In this document: piece after piece, positions 8,205-16,702 of the stretch
How positions within the stretch are numbered: the stretch's first letter is position 1
Layout: each line of letters starts with the position of its first letter
Source of the DNA: DASXMT01 sp963755985
GTDB taxonomy: Bacteria > Actinomycetota > Acidimicrobiia > Acidimicrobiales > RAAP-2
Direction of reading: 5' to 3'
Assembly (NCBI GenBank): GCA_963755985.1
Contig: CAVWLO010000003.1
Coordinates: 992,001 to 1,056,000, forward strand
DNA: 64,000 nt
Program-made: the position numbers and the translations under genes
Notes under the pieces: model-generated
The model's database searches: none
Told to the model about the DNA's origin: nothing
What the model saw: only the letters and a program-made list of their open reading frames with translations

Positions 8205-8210
8205 TAGACT
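8205..8210 (+). promoter_or_regulatory. -10 element for a leaderless rpiB transcript
   Basis: TAGACT is followed by six bases and then the rpiB ATG at 8217, so transcription would begin at or next to the start codon. The same geometry recurs before murA's leader ORF, pfk and the enoyl-CoA hydratase gene. Confidence 0.6.
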
Positions 8211-8216
8211 GGGCGG

Positions 8217-8819
8217 ATGCGCATCGCAGTTGGCTCGGACCACGCCGGCTACGAACTGAAGGCACGGCTGGCCAAGCATCTCGTAGGCGGGGGTCACGAG
8301 GTCGTCGACCTGGGCACCAACTCGCCCGATGTCTCGGTCGACTACCCGGCATTCGGCCAGGCCGTCGGCGAGGCCGTGGCCGGTGGCCGGGTCGATCTGG
8401 GCCTGTGCGTCTGTGGCACCGGGATCGGGATCAGCATCGCGGCCAACAAGGTCCACGGGGTCCGCGCCGCCCTGGTCCATGACGTGACCACCGCCGGCCT
8501 GGCCCGGGAGCACAACGACGCAAACGTGATCTGTTTCGGCGGCCGGACCACCGGGACGCTCGTGGCCACCGGGGCCCTGGACACGTTTCTCGGCACCGCA
8601 TATGCCGGTGGGCGCCACCAGCGCCGGATCGATGAGATCTCCGCTTACGAGGCCGCCTACGAGGCCGGCACGGCCAGCCCACCGGCCGCACCCCTCGCCC
8701 AGGCCCTCGGCCGCACTCGGGCCCAGGGACCAACCAACCGAGCCACACCGGCGCAGCCATCCGCCCAATCTGGCAGCCCGGTCCGGCCAGGCCAGCCGGC
8801 CAGCCCCATAGAAAGGTAA
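8217..8819 (+). CDS. rpiB: Ribose-5-phosphate isomerase B
   Basis: Interconverts ribose 5-phosphate and ribulose 5-phosphate in the pentose phosphate pathway. N-terminal 'IAVGSDHAGYELK', catalytic cysteine region 'LCVCGTGIGISIAANK' near residue 65, then 'HNDANVICFGGR'. The core ends at about residue 150 ('RRIDEISAYEAAYE'). A tail of about 50 residues rich in Pro, Ala and Ser follows and has no counterpart in typical RpiB (about 150 residues); it is probably disordered. Next on the strand is glyA, 10 bases later. Confidence 0.95.
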   Translation: MRIAVGSDHAGYELKARLAKHLVGGGHEVVDLGTNSPDVSVDYPAFGQAVGEAVAGGRVDLGLCVCGTGIGISIAANKVHGVRAALVHDVTTAGLAREHNDANVICFGGRTTGTLVATGALDTFLGTAYAGGRHQRRIDEISAYEAAYEAGTASPPAAPLAQALGRTRAQGPTNRATPAQPSAQSGSPVRPGQPASPIER

Positions 8820-8829
8820 CGCCGACCCC

Positions 8830-10134
8830 ATGAGCCCCATCTATGCCGCAACGCCGTTCGACGCTTGGCTCGGTGCCGATCCCGAGGTGTCCCGTCTCCT
8901 CGACGAGGAGATGGATCGCCAGTCGACGACACTCCAGCTGATCGCGTCGGAGAATTTCACCTCCCCGGCGGTGCTGGCCGCGTCGGGTTCGGTCCTCACC
9001 AACAAGTACGCCGAGGGCTATCCGGGCCGGCGCTACTACGGGGGGAACCAGGTCATCGACGAGGTGGAGAGCCTGGCCCGGGACCGGGCCACGACCCTCT
9101 TCGGGGCCGAGCACGCCAACGTCCAGCCCCACGCCGGGGCCAACGCCAACCTGGCCGTGTACCAGGCGCTGCTCCAGCCGGGCGACACCATCTTGGCCAT
9201 GCGTCTCGACCACGGCGGCCATCTCACCCACGGGTCCCCGGCCAGCATCACCTCCAAGATCTGGCGCTTCGTCTCCTACGGCGTCTCGTCGGCCAGCTCG
9301 GATCCGGACAAGCCGGGCGAGATCATCGACTTCGACCAGGTGGCGGACGTCGCCCGACGAGAGCGCCCCAAGCTGATCGTCGCCGGGTCCACTGCGTACT
9401 CCCGTATCATCGATCCCCTTCCGTTCCGCGAAATCGCTGATTCCGTCGGCGCGCGGTTCATGTTCGACGCCGCCCATCCGGCGGGGCTCATCGCCGGGAA
9501 GGCCCATCCGTCCCCGGTGGGCGTGGCCGATGTGGTGACCTTGACCACCCATAAGACGCTGCGGGGCCCCCGCGGCGGTGCGATCCTCACCGATGCGGAA
9601 CACGCCAAGGCGATTGACAGCGCCGTGTTCCCCGGTCTCCAGGGGGGGCCGCTGGAGCATGTCATCGCGGCCAAGGCGGTGGCCTTTGCCGAAGCGGCGC
9701 GCCCGGAGTTCGCCGCCTATGCCCGGCAGGTCGTGACCAACGCCGCCGCCCTGGGCGGCTCGCTGACCGACGCCGGGTTCCGGTTGGTGTCGGGTGGGAC
9801 GGAGAACCATCAGGTGCTGGTCGACCTCCGGGCCTTCGACCCCGAGCTGACCGGGAAGGTGGCCCAAGAGGTGCTCGACCGGGCCGGGATCACCTGCAAC
9901 CGCAATACGATCCCCGACGATCCCCGGTCCGCCTTCGTGACATCGGGCCTCCGGCTGGGATCGGCGGCGGAGACCACCGCGGGCATGGGCACTGACGAGA
10001 TGCGGATGGTAGGAGGGCTGATCGGCCGGGCCCTGTCCAATCGGGACGACGAAGACACCCTGAAGTCGGTACGCGACGAGGTCCGTACCCTCTGCGCGGC
10101 GTTCCCGCCGTACCCGACCCTGGCCAGGACGTGA
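8830..10134 (+). CDS. glyA: Serine hydroxymethyltransferase
   Basis: PLP enzyme converting serine plus tetrahydrofolate to glycine plus methylene-THF, 434 residues. Family blocks: 'LQLIASENFTSPAVLAASGS', 'TNKYAEGYPGRRYYGG', 'VQPHAGANANLAVY', 'FDAAHPAGLIAG', and the PLP-lysine segment 'TTHKTLRGPRGG' at about residue 240. 'GTENHQVLVDLR' and 'TSGLRLGS' close the C-terminal domain. Its TGA is the first part of an inverted repeat that covers the ribosome-binding site of the next gene. Confidence 0.97.
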   Translation: MSPIYAATPFDAWLGADPEVSRLLDEEMDRQSTTLQLIASENFTSPAVLAASGSVLTNKYAEGYPGRRYYGGNQVIDEVESLARDRATTLFGAEHANVQPHAGANANLAVYQALLQPGDTILAMRLDHGGHLTHGSPASITSKIWRFVSYGVSSASSDPDKPGEIIDFDQVADVARRERPKLIVAGSTAYSRIIDPLPFREIADSVGARFMFDAAHPAGLIAGKAHPSPVGVADVVTLTTHKTLRGPRGGAILTDAEHAKAIDSAVFPGLQGGPLEHVIAAKAVAFAEAARPEFAAYARQVVTNAAALGGSLTDAGFRLVSGGTENHQVLVDLRAFDPELTGKVAQEVLDRAGITCNRNTIPDDPRSAFVTSGLRLGSAAETTAGMGTDEMRMVGGLIGRALSNRDDEDTLKSVRDEVRTLCAAFPPYPTLART

Positions 10135-10152
10135 TCGGAGGGTTCCTCCGAT
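10134..10152 (+). promoter_or_regulatory. Hairpin masking the Shine-Dalgarno of the WecA-like gene
   Basis: ATCGGAGG (10134-10141), loop gtt, CCTCCGAT (10145-10152) is a perfect 8-bp stem. The left arm contains the GGAGG Shine-Dalgarno; the right arm includes the first two bases of the ATG at 10151. The left arm begins at the last base of the glyA stop. Ribosomes finishing glyA could open it, so it may couple translation of the two genes. Confidence 0.65.
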
Positions 10153-11473
10153 GATTGCCGGCGTGCCCGTCGAGTGGTACGGGGTCGTGTTCGCGGTGGC
10201 CATCGTCGTCTCGTATCTGGCCACCTTCCCCGTCCGGCGGATGGCCACCCAGGTCGGGTACGTGGCCCAACCCGACGCCCGCAAGGTGCACCAGCGGGTG
10301 ACGCCCCAGGCAGGTGGCGTGGCCATGTTCGTGGCCCTGTTGGTCGCCTTCTCGGTCGCCGCCCTCATCCCGCAGCTGCGATCCGAGTTCCAGGGATCGT
10401 CAGAGCCCCTCGGGCTGATACTGGGGGCGACGGCGATCTTTGTGGTCGGGGTGATCGACGACATCCGGGACATGTCGGCTCCGGCCAAGATGGCCGGGCA
10501 GGTCCTGGCGGCCACCATCTTGTACTTCTTGGGCGTCGACTGGTTCCAGTTCAAGGTGCCCCTCGCCGGGTTCGTCGTGCTCTCCCCGGACGTGACCCCT
10601 CTCCTCACCGCGCTGTGGGTCATCGGCATCACCAATGCCGTCAACCTGATCGACGGGCTCGACGGCCTGGCCGCCGGGGTGGTGGCCATCGCCTCGGGCG
10701 CCCTCGCCGTCTACGGGTTTCACCTTCAGGGACTGGGCAACCTGGCGGCCGACAACATCGGCCCCCTGATCGCGGTAATCACCTGCGGGATCTGCATCGG
10801 CTTTCTCCCCCACAACTTCCACCCGGCCAAGATCTTCATGGGGGACGCCGGGGCCTTGCTTCTCGGGCTGTTGATGGCCGCCTCGACCATGCTCATCGGG
10901 GGCCGGTCGGCCGGGCTCATCGGCGGCAGCTCGTCCGGGGCGGTCCGGAGCGGTCAGACATACTTCTTCTTCGCTCCGCTGTTCATCCCCTTCTTCATCC
11001 TGGGCGTCCCGCTCTTCGACATGGCGTTCGCCTTCGTCCGGCGCACCGCCAATCGGACCGGCTTCGCCACCCCGGACAAGAACCACCTCCATCACCGGCT
11101 GTTGCGCCTGGGCCACGGCCATCGGCGCAGCGTGCTCATCCTGTGGGCGTGGACGGCCTTGTTGTCCGGCTTCATCCTCTTCCCCCTGTACGTCTCGAGC
11201 GTGAACGCCTTCATTCCCTTCGGGGCCGCGGCCCTCGGGGTCATCCTCTACACGCTGTTCCACCCCAGCCTCCGCCGCCAGCCCGAGGAACCCGACCCAT
11301 CGGCGGGGGGCCTATCGCCGGACAAACGCCCTGGCCGGAAGGCCTCCCGCCGCCACTCGCCGGTTCCCCGGCTCACCCGGGCCACGGTCGGCAACGGGAC
11401 GTCGGATGGGCCGGCCGCCGATCGCCCGGCGATCGAGCCGGCTGGTCGGCCCGGTTCGGTGACCGGCCGGTAA
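10151..11473 (+). CDS. WecA/MraY-family undecaprenyl-phosphate GlcNAc-1-phosphate transferase
   Basis: Polytopic membrane enzyme that loads a sugar-1-phosphate onto undecaprenyl phosphate, starting arabinogalactan or other wall polymers. It is 440 residues with about ten hydrophobic segments. Conserved blocks are 'PDARKVHQRVTPQAGGVAMF', the acidic 'GVIDDIRDMSAPAKM', 'NAVNLIDGLDGLAAGV', 'FLPHNFHPAKIFMGDAGALLLG' and the cytoplasmic histidine loop 'PDKNHLHHRLLRLGHGH'. The C-terminal 80 residues are hydrophilic and poorly conserved. Placement before the atp operon matches rfe upstream of atpB in mycobacteria. Confidence 0.93.
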   Translation: MIAGVPVEWYGVVFAVAIVVSYLATFPVRRMATQVGYVAQPDARKVHQRVTPQAGGVAMFVALLVAFSVAALIPQLRSEFQGSSEPLGLILGATAIFVVGVIDDIRDMSAPAKMAGQVLAATILYFLGVDWFQFKVPLAGFVVLSPDVTPLLTALWVIGITNAVNLIDGLDGLAAGVVAIASGALAVYGFHLQGLGNLAADNIGPLIAVITCGICIGFLPHNFHPAKIFMGDAGALLLGLLMAASTMLIGGRSAGLIGGSSSGAVRSGQTYFFFAPLFIPFFILGVPLFDMAFAFVRRTANRTGFATPDKNHLHHRLLRLGHGHRRSVLILWAWTALLSGFILFPLYVSSVNAFIPFGAAALGVILYTLFHPSLRRQPEEPDPSAGGLSPDKRPGRKASRRHSPVPRLTRATVGNGTSDGPAADRPAIEPAGRPGSVTGR

Positions 11474-11673
11474 GCAGCCGGCGTCCCCGTTTTGCCGAAA
11501 CGTAGGCCCGGGTGCGATGATGTCGCACGTGATGTTCTCCCCTCTCGCCGGGTTACGGGGCCGTATTAGCTATTCTGGAAACATTGGCGACGGCGCCCGA
11601 CGCGCTGCGTGACTCCGGGATATTCGGTTGAAGCACCTTTTTTTTACGTCTACCGACGCGGCACGGCCCAGAG

Positions 11674-11955
11674 ATGGCGGACAACACTCCATCTGTGAAC
11701 TCCCATCCAGAGGACGGTGCGCCATCCCGTCCGGAGCACGGCGTACCCCCCGGGGGGCCGAATCCCGCCCCCAGCATCATCGACTTCCTGACCATGGGCG
11801 TGGCCAGCGCGTTGTGCCTGGTCCTGGCGGGGGGCATCGGGTACGGCATCGATGCTCTGGTCGGCACCTCGCCCATCCTGACGTTCGTGGGGCTGGCCTT
11901 CGGGGTGGTGGCCGCGGTGCTGGTCACCATCACCCTGGTACGCCGGTACCTGTAG
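11674..11955 (+). CDS. AtpZ/AtpI-type small membrane protein of the ATP synthase operon
   Basis: 93 residues: a Pro-rich cytoplasmic N-terminus followed by two transmembrane helices ('MGVASALCLVLAGGIGYGIDALV' in short, and 'LAFGVVAAVLVTITLV'). The pattern GIGYGIDxxxGTSPxxTxxGxxxGxxxA is that of AtpZ/AtpI proteins, which assist Fo assembly or carry ions. The 200 bases upstream include an inverted repeat (GTGCGA/TCGCAC at 11512-11528), a TATTCT -10-like hexamer at 11571-11576 and a T-run near 11639; this is the likely site of the operon promoter. Confidence 0.8.
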   Translation: MADNTPSVNSHPEDGAPSRPEHGVPPGGPNPAPSIIDFLTMGVASALCLVLAGGIGYGIDALVGTSPILTFVGLAFGVVAAVLVTITLVRRYL

Positions 11956-11986
11956 CCCGCGCCTCCCGAGCGGGGCGATAGCAGTC

Positions 11987-12460
11987 ATGTTCGCCCGGTT
12001 CACGCTGCCTGACATCCCCTCGGTCTCCCGCCGCACGGTCACCGCCGCGCTGATCGTTGGGGCCATGGCCCTGGCTGCGGCCATCTCGTTCGACCGGTAC
12101 CTCCTCGGTGTCGGCGCGTGCATCGGCTTGGCCCTCGGGACCATCAATTTCCGCCTGGTGAACTCCTCGGTGGCGAAGGTGGGCGCCCGCGAGGACGAGA
12201 ACAAGCGTCGCCCGCTGGCCATGAACACCCTGGCCCGAATGGGGGTCATCTCGGCCATCACCATCGGCCTGCTCTTCCTCTCGTTCAACCTCGGCTTCGG
12301 GGTCCTCGCCGGCCTGGCCGTCTTCCAGCTGCTCCTCCTCGTGAACGTGGCCCGGTCGATGTTGAAGCTCGGGCCTCCCACCGACAGCGGCGAGGGCGTC
12401 CTCGACGCTGAGGTCCTCGACGTCGTCGAAGGATCCGACGACCGCCCTGGGGGTGCGTGA
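11987..12460 (+). CDS. atpI: ATP synthase subunit I (AtpI-like)
   Basis: 157-residue membrane protein with four hydrophobic segments, position-matched to AtpI before atpB. The central block 'GLALGTINFRLVNSSVAKV' followed by 'RRPLAMNTLARMGVISAITIGLLFLS' is typical of the family, which aids c-ring assembly. The C-terminal 30 residues are acidic and soluble. The stop overlaps the atpB start by eight bases, so the two are coupled. Confidence 0.8.
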   Translation: MFARFTLPDIPSVSRRTVTAALIVGAMALAAAISFDRYLLGVGACIGLALGTINFRLVNSSVAKVGAREDENKRRPLAMNTLARMGVISAITIGLLFLSFNLGFGVLAGLAVFQLLLLVNVARSMLKLGPPTDSGEGVLDAEVLDVVEGSDDRPGGA

Positions 12461-13247
12461 GCCGGTGAACCCTGCCCTCAACCTCTTGAGCTCCCACCTG
12501 CTGGCCGACGTCTCCGTGGGCGATCACGTCGTGAAGACGGTCGGTGGACTCTCGCTCAACTTGGACACGGTATGGGGCACCGTGGCTGCCGGACTGGTGA
12601 CGATCGGGCTGGGCCTGATGGTGCGGGCCGGGGCCACCGCCGGCGTACCGGGCAAGATGCAGCTGGCGTGGGAGCTGGGGATCACCACGGTGAAGAAGCA
12701 GGTGGAGTCGAACATCGGTCCTCGTGGGGCCCGCATCGTTCCCTTGGCCGTGACCCTCTTCGTGTTCATCTTGATCTGCAACATATTCGCCGTCTTCGGC
12801 CTCGGGAGCACCTACGAATGGCTTCCGGCACCGACAGCCGACATCAACCTGCCTCTGGCCATGGCCCTCTTTGTCATCGTGTGTGTCCACGTCGCCTCGA
12901 TCCGGGTTCGCGGATTCAAGGGCTATATCAAGCATTACCTCACGCAACCGTTTCCGATCATCCTGATGCCCTTCAACGCCTTCATCAATTTGGTCGAGGA
13001 GATAGCCAAGCCGCTCACCCTGGCCCTTCGACTCTTTGGCAACCTGCTTTCGAGTGCCCTGATGCTGTCTCTGCTGGCCTTCCTGGTGCAATGGAAGCTC
13101 GGGTCCATCCCGGTCGGGGGGGTCCTGTTCTTGGTGTTCGACCCGGTCTGGAAGCTGTTCGACCTGGTCATCGGGGCCATTCAGGCCTTCATCTTCGCCC
13201 TGCTCACCATTCTCTACTTCGATACCGCCATGAGCGACGTCCACTAA
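12453..13247 (+). CDS. atpB: ATP synthase Fo subunit a
   Basis: Proton-channel stator subunit, 264 residues with five to six membrane helices. The essential channel arginine is R193 in 'PLTLALRLFGNLLSSALML'. The upstream 'MPFNAFINLVEEIAKPLTL' and the C-terminal 'GAIQAFIFALLTILYFDTAM' match the family. The GTG at 12453 overlaps atpI; another GTG four codons on (12465) is an equally possible start. Confidence 0.96.
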   Translation: MREPVNPALNLLSSHLLADVSVGDHVVKTVGGLSLNLDTVWGTVAAGLVTIGLGLMVRAGATAGVPGKMQLAWELGITTVKKQVESNIGPRGARIVPLAVTLFVFILICNIFAVFGLGSTYEWLPAPTADINLPLAMALFVIVCVHVASIRVRGFKGYIKHYLTQPFPIILMPFNAFINLVEEIAKPLTLALRLFGNLLSSALMLSLLAFLVQWKLGSIPVGGVLFLVFDPVWKLFDLVIGAIQAFIFALLTILYFDTAMSDVH

Positions 13248-13297
13248 CCCGGCCAGGCGTTACCGTTCCGACCACAGTTCTTCAATCAAACCGATAC

Positions 13298-13306
13298 AAA
13301 AGGAGA
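13298..13306 (+). promoter_or_regulatory. Strong Shine-Dalgarno before atpE
   Basis: AAAGGAGAA lies seven bases before the atpE ATG (13314). It is the best ribosome-binding site in the atp operon and fits the high copy number of the c subunit per enzyme. Confidence 0.75.
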
Positions 13307-13313
13307 AGCACCA

Positions 13314-13577
13314 ATGGCAGGAAGCACAATGCCGGAGGCCGTAAAACTGGCCGGCGCCATGGTCGGCGGCGGCTTGGCACTGGGAGGCGGCGCCGTGGGC
13401 GCTGCCATCGGTGACGGCCTGGCCGGTAGCCAGACGATTGCCGGTGTGGCCCGTCAGCCCGAGGCACAGGGACGGCTGTTCACCATCATGTTCCTCACCG
13501 TCGGTCTGGTCGAGGCCATGTACTTCATCAACCTGGCCTTCACCGCCCTCTTCGTCTTCTCCCTGTACAAGAAGTAG
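13314..13577 (+). CDS. atpE: ATP synthase Fo subunit c
   Basis: 87-residue hairpin of two helices. The glycine-rich first helix ('GGGLALGGGAVGAAIGDG') packs the c-ring; the polar loop is 'RQPEAQGRL'; the ion-carrying carboxylate is E67 in 'VGLVEAMYFINLAF'. The residues after E67 (A, M) do not match the sodium-binding pattern (E-S/T-T), so proton coupling is expected. The helix-two segment is the one targeted by diarylquinolines in mycobacteria (established for that genus, not shown here). Confidence 0.97.
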   Translation: MAGSTMPEAVKLAGAMVGGGLALGGGAVGAAIGDGLAGSQTIAGVARQPEAQGRLFTIMFLTVGLVEAMYFINLAFTALFVFSLYKK

Positions 13578-13683
13578 CCCCGTGCACGAGGCAGACCGGC
13601 GTTGTGCCGGACAGGCGACCGCCGGTGGCGGTGGCCTGCGGCGCGCCGGTGACGACCGAATGACCAAGCGAGGCTGACAGACG

Positions 13684-14241
13684 ATGCTCACCGCCGTAAC
13701 CGCAACCCCTACAACCAGTAACTTCCTCGTCCCCAACGGGACCTTCATCTTTGAGCTGATCGCGTTCCTCATCGTGCTCGGGGTCATCGGATGGAAGGTG
13801 CTGCCCCCGCTCAGCAAGATGTTGAGCGAGCGCCAGGATCAGATTCGGGGCGAGATGGAGGCTGCCGACCGGGCCAAGGCGGACGCAGAACGGGCCGACA
13901 GCGAGCGCCGCAACGAGCTCGAGAAGGCCCGGCAGCAGGCGCGCGAGATCGTGGCCCAGGCCAACCGGACCGCCGACCAGTTGACCTTGGCCCGCCAGCA
14001 CCAGGCCCAAGTCGAGTACGAGCGCATCGTGAATTCGGCTGAGGCCGAGGTGGCTGTGGCCCGCCAGGCCGCCATCGAGAACATCACGGCCCGGGTCGGG
14101 GAGATCGTCCTGGCCGCGGCGGAACGGGTGATCGGGCGAGAGATCCGGGCCTCGGACCACCAGGATCTCATCGACGAGGCCATCGCCGCGGTATCGGCTG
14201 AGGCGGCCGACACCGGCGCAGCCACCGGGAGTGGCGGGTGA
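13684..14241 (+). CDS. atpF: ATP synthase Fo subunit b
   Basis: Peripheral-stalk subunit, 185 residues. One N-terminal membrane helix ('FIFELIAFLIVLGVIGWKVL') is followed by a long charged coiled coil with 'RADSERRNELEKARQQAREI', ending 'AAERVIGREIRASDHQDLIDEAI'. There is only one b gene and no b' or b-delta fusion gene in the operon. The stop overlaps the atpH start by four bases. Confidence 0.95.
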   Translation: MLTAVTATPTTSNFLVPNGTFIFELIAFLIVLGVIGWKVLPPLSKMLSERQDQIRGEMEAADRAKADAERADSERRNELEKARQQAREIVAQANRTADQLTLARQHQAQVEYERIVNSAEAEVAVARQAAIENITARVGEIVLAAAERVIGREIRASDHQDLIDEAIAAVSAEAADTGAATGSGG

Positions 14242-15176
14242 ACCCTGCCCTTCAGGGCTACCTGGCCGCAGTGACCGAGACGCTGGCCGACGCGGGCGCG
14301 CTGGCCGACACTGCGGCCGAGTTGCGTGCGGTGGAGTCGTTGGTGGAAGGCAGCAACGAGCTGAGCTTGGCGCTGAACGACGCCGCCCTGTCGGTTGCGG
14401 CCCGCCGCGCCGTGCTCGACGACCTCTTGAGCGGCAAGGTCCGTCCCGAGGTCCGGAGTCTGGTATCGAGGGCGGTGACTGTGGTCCCGGCTTCAGAGGT
14501 GGTCCTTTCCTTTCACTGGCTTGCATCGGAAGTGGGGTCGTTGGCTGAACGCTCGGCTGACCAGCCCCTCACCTCGGAGTCCGAGGGTGTGCTCGGGAGA
14601 ATGGCATCACGCAATCGGGTGATCGGCTATGCCGCCGGCGTGTTCGAGACCCTTGCCACCGAACAGATCGAAGAGGTCGAGGATCAGCTCTTCCGCTTCA
14701 CCCGAACCGTCGAATCGGACCGGGCATTGCGCCACGCCCTTGGTGATCGCGACCTACCCGTCTCGCTCCGCCAGGGCATCATCGCCGACCTGATCGGTGG
14801 GAAGACGCTGCCGGCAACGCAACGCCTGGCCTCGTACGTCATCCGGGGTGGCCGAGCTCGGGACGTCATCGGCACGCTCGACGCCGTCGTGGTCGAGGCC
14901 GCACGAGCGCGAGGCTGGCGGGTGGCCAGGGTCAGCTCGGCCGAGGACGTGGACGACGCCCAGCGTCGAGGGCTGGGCGATGCCCTGGCTCAGCTGACCG
15001 GCTCACCGGTCGAGCTGCAGGTGACGATCGACCCGGCGCTGCTGGGCGGCGTCGTCGTACAGGTGGGCGACCTCCTGGTCGACGGCAGCGCCCGCCACCG
15101 GTTGGACCAATTGAAAGAGCACCTCCTCGTCTCCGAGGCAGGGTTCCGCATCCCAGAAGGAAGGGAAGAGAGCTGA
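14238..15176 (+). CDS. atpH: ATP synthase F1 subunit delta with a duplicated N-terminal domain
   Basis: The product is 312 residues against about 180 for a usual delta. Two delta N-terminal helical domains can be aligned by eye: 'GYLAAVTETLA...ALNDAALSVAARRAVLDDLLSGK' at residues 7-75 and 'GYAAGVFETLA...ALGDRDLPVSLRQGIIADLIGGK' at about 130-195. The normal C-terminal domain follows, with 'RVSSAEDVDDAQRRGLGDALAQLTG' and 'LLGGVVVQVGDLLVDGSARHRLDQL'. The subunit joins the peripheral stalk to the top of F1. The start overlaps atpF (GTGA); the stop overlaps atpA (TGATG). Confidence 0.93.
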   Translation: MNPALQGYLAAVTETLADAGALADTAAELRAVESLVEGSNELSLALNDAALSVAARRAVLDDLLSGKVRPEVRSLVSRAVTVVPASEVVLSFHWLASEVGSLAERSADQPLTSESEGVLGRMASRNRVIGYAAGVFETLATEQIEEVEDQLFRFTRTVESDRALRHALGDRDLPVSLRQGIIADLIGGKTLPATQRLASYVIRGGRARDVIGTLDAVVVEAARARGWRVARVSSAEDVDDAQRRGLGDALAQLTGSPVELQVTIDPALLGGVVVQVGDLLVDGSARHRLDQLKEHLLVSEAGFRIPEGREES

Positions 15177-16699
15177 TGGCTGAGCTCACGATCAACGCCG
15201 ACGAGATCACTGCCGCACTGCGGCGCCATGTCGACGACTACGTCCCCGAGGTGGGGACCGAGCAGGTCGGCCGCATCGTCGAGGTGAGCGACGGGATCGC
15301 CCGGATCACGGGCTTGCCCGGCGCCGCCGTCAACGAGATCCTCGAGTTCGAGGACGGCACCACTGGGCTGGCCCTCAACCTCGACGAGGAGACCATCGGT
15401 GCGGTCATCCTCGGCAGTGACGAGCACCTGGAGGAAGAGCAGCTGGTCAAGGCGACCGGGCGCATCCTGTCCATGCCCGTCGGCGATGCCTTGCTCGGGC
15501 GGGTGGTAAACGCCCTCGGTGAGCCGGTGGACGGGAAGGGTCCAGTGGCCACCGAAGAAACCCGGCGGCTCGAGGTCCAAGCCCCCGGCATCGTCCGTCG
15601 CCAGCCGGTGAGCGAGCCCTTGCAGACGGGCATCAAGGCCATCGACGCCATGACCCCGATCGGGCGGGGCCAGCGCGAGCTGATCATCGGTGACCGCAAG
15701 ACGGGCAAGACCACGGTGGCCGTGGACACCATCCTCAATCAGCGTGGCCTGGGCGTGAAGTGCATCTACGTGGCCGTCGGGTTGAAGGACTCCTCGGTGT
15801 CCCAGACGGTGGCCACCTTCGAGGCTCATGGCGCCATGGACTACACGGTGGTCGTGCTGGCCGGGGCGGGCGAGCCGGCGCCGTTCAAGTACCTCGCTCC
15901 CTTCTCGGGTTGTGCCATCGGCACGCACTGGATGGACAACGGCGAGCACGCCCTCATCGTCTACGACGACCTGTCCAAGCAGGCCGAGGCCTACCGGCAA
16001 CTGTCGCTGCTGCTGCGCCGGCCCCCGGGCCGAGAGGCCTACCCGGGCGACGTGTTCTACCTCCACAGCCGGCTCCTGGAGCGGGCGGCCAAGCTGTCCG
16101 ACGCCGAGGGCGGTGGGTCACTGACCGCGTTGCCGATCATCGAGACAAAGGCCGGAGACGTCTCCGCCTACATCCCCACCAACGTGATCTCCATCACCGA
16201 TGGCCAGGTGTTCTTGGAGAGCGAGCTCTTCTACTCCGGCCAGCGCCCAGCCATCAACGTGGGCATTTCGGTCAGCCGGGTGGGAAGTGCCGCTCAGATC
16301 AAGGCCATGAAGGCCGTGGCCGGCACCCTGAAGACGGACCTGGCCCAGTTCCGTGAGCTCGAGTCGTTCGCCACCTTCGGCTCCGAGCTCGACAAGGTCT
16401 CCCAAGCCCAGCTGGACCGGGGCTATCGACTGAGCGAGCTTTTGAAGCAGGGGTTGAATGTCCCCGTCCCCGTCGAGGAGCAGGTCCTGGTCATCTTTGC
16501 CGGCTCCAAGGGCTACGTCGACGAGATCCCGGTCTCCGAGGTCCGGCGCTACGAGGCCGAGGCCCGCGAGTACTTCCGCGCCCACCACGCCGATCTCCTC
16601 GACACCATCCGGACCACCGGCCAGCTGCCCGAAGGCGACGCGTTGGACAAGGCCCTGCGTTCGTTCACAGATAATTTCGACACCGGGAAGGTCGACTGA
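15176..16699 (+). CDS. atpA: ATP synthase F1 subunit alpha
   Basis: Non-catalytic nucleotide-binding subunit, 507 residues. P-loop 'GDRKTGKTT' at about residues 169-177 (most homologues have Q where this has K), 'YVAVGLKDSSVSQTV', and 'PTNVISITDGQVFLESELF'. 'PAINVGISVSRVGSAAQIKAMK' holds the arginine that reaches into the catalytic beta site. The last base of the atpH stop is the first base of the ATG. Confidence 0.98.
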   Translation: MAELTINADEITAALRRHVDDYVPEVGTEQVGRIVEVSDGIARITGLPGAAVNEILEFEDGTTGLALNLDEETIGAVILGSDEHLEEEQLVKATGRILSMPVGDALLGRVVNALGEPVDGKGPVATEETRRLEVQAPGIVRRQPVSEPLQTGIKAIDAMTPIGRGQRELIIGDRKTGKTTVAVDTILNQRGLGVKCIYVAVGLKDSSVSQTVATFEAHGAMDYTVVVLAGAGEPAPFKYLAPFSGCAIGTHWMDNGEHALIVYDDLSKQAEAYRQLSLLLRRPPGREAYPGDVFYLHSRLLERAAKLSDAEGGGSLTALPIIETKAGDVSAYIPTNVISITDGQVFLESELFYSGQRPAINVGISVSRVGSAAQIKAMKAVAGTLKTDLAQFRELESFATFGSELDKVSQAQLDRGYRLSELLKQGLNVPVPVEEQVLVIFAGSKGYVDEIPVSEVRRYEAEAREYFRAHHADLLDTIRTTGQLPEGDALDKALRSFTDNFDTGKVD

Positions 16700-16702
16700 G
16701 CC

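Noticed and set aside
8431..10689. 752-codon minus-strand ORF opposite rpiB, glyA and the WecA-like gene
   Set aside because: It is antisense to three well-conserved genes and has no family pattern; long antisense frames are normal in high-GC DNA.
11512..11528. GTGCGA/TCGCAC inverted repeat ahead of the atp operon as a terminator
   Set aside because: The stem is only six pairs and no U-run follows; noted only as possible regulatory sequence.
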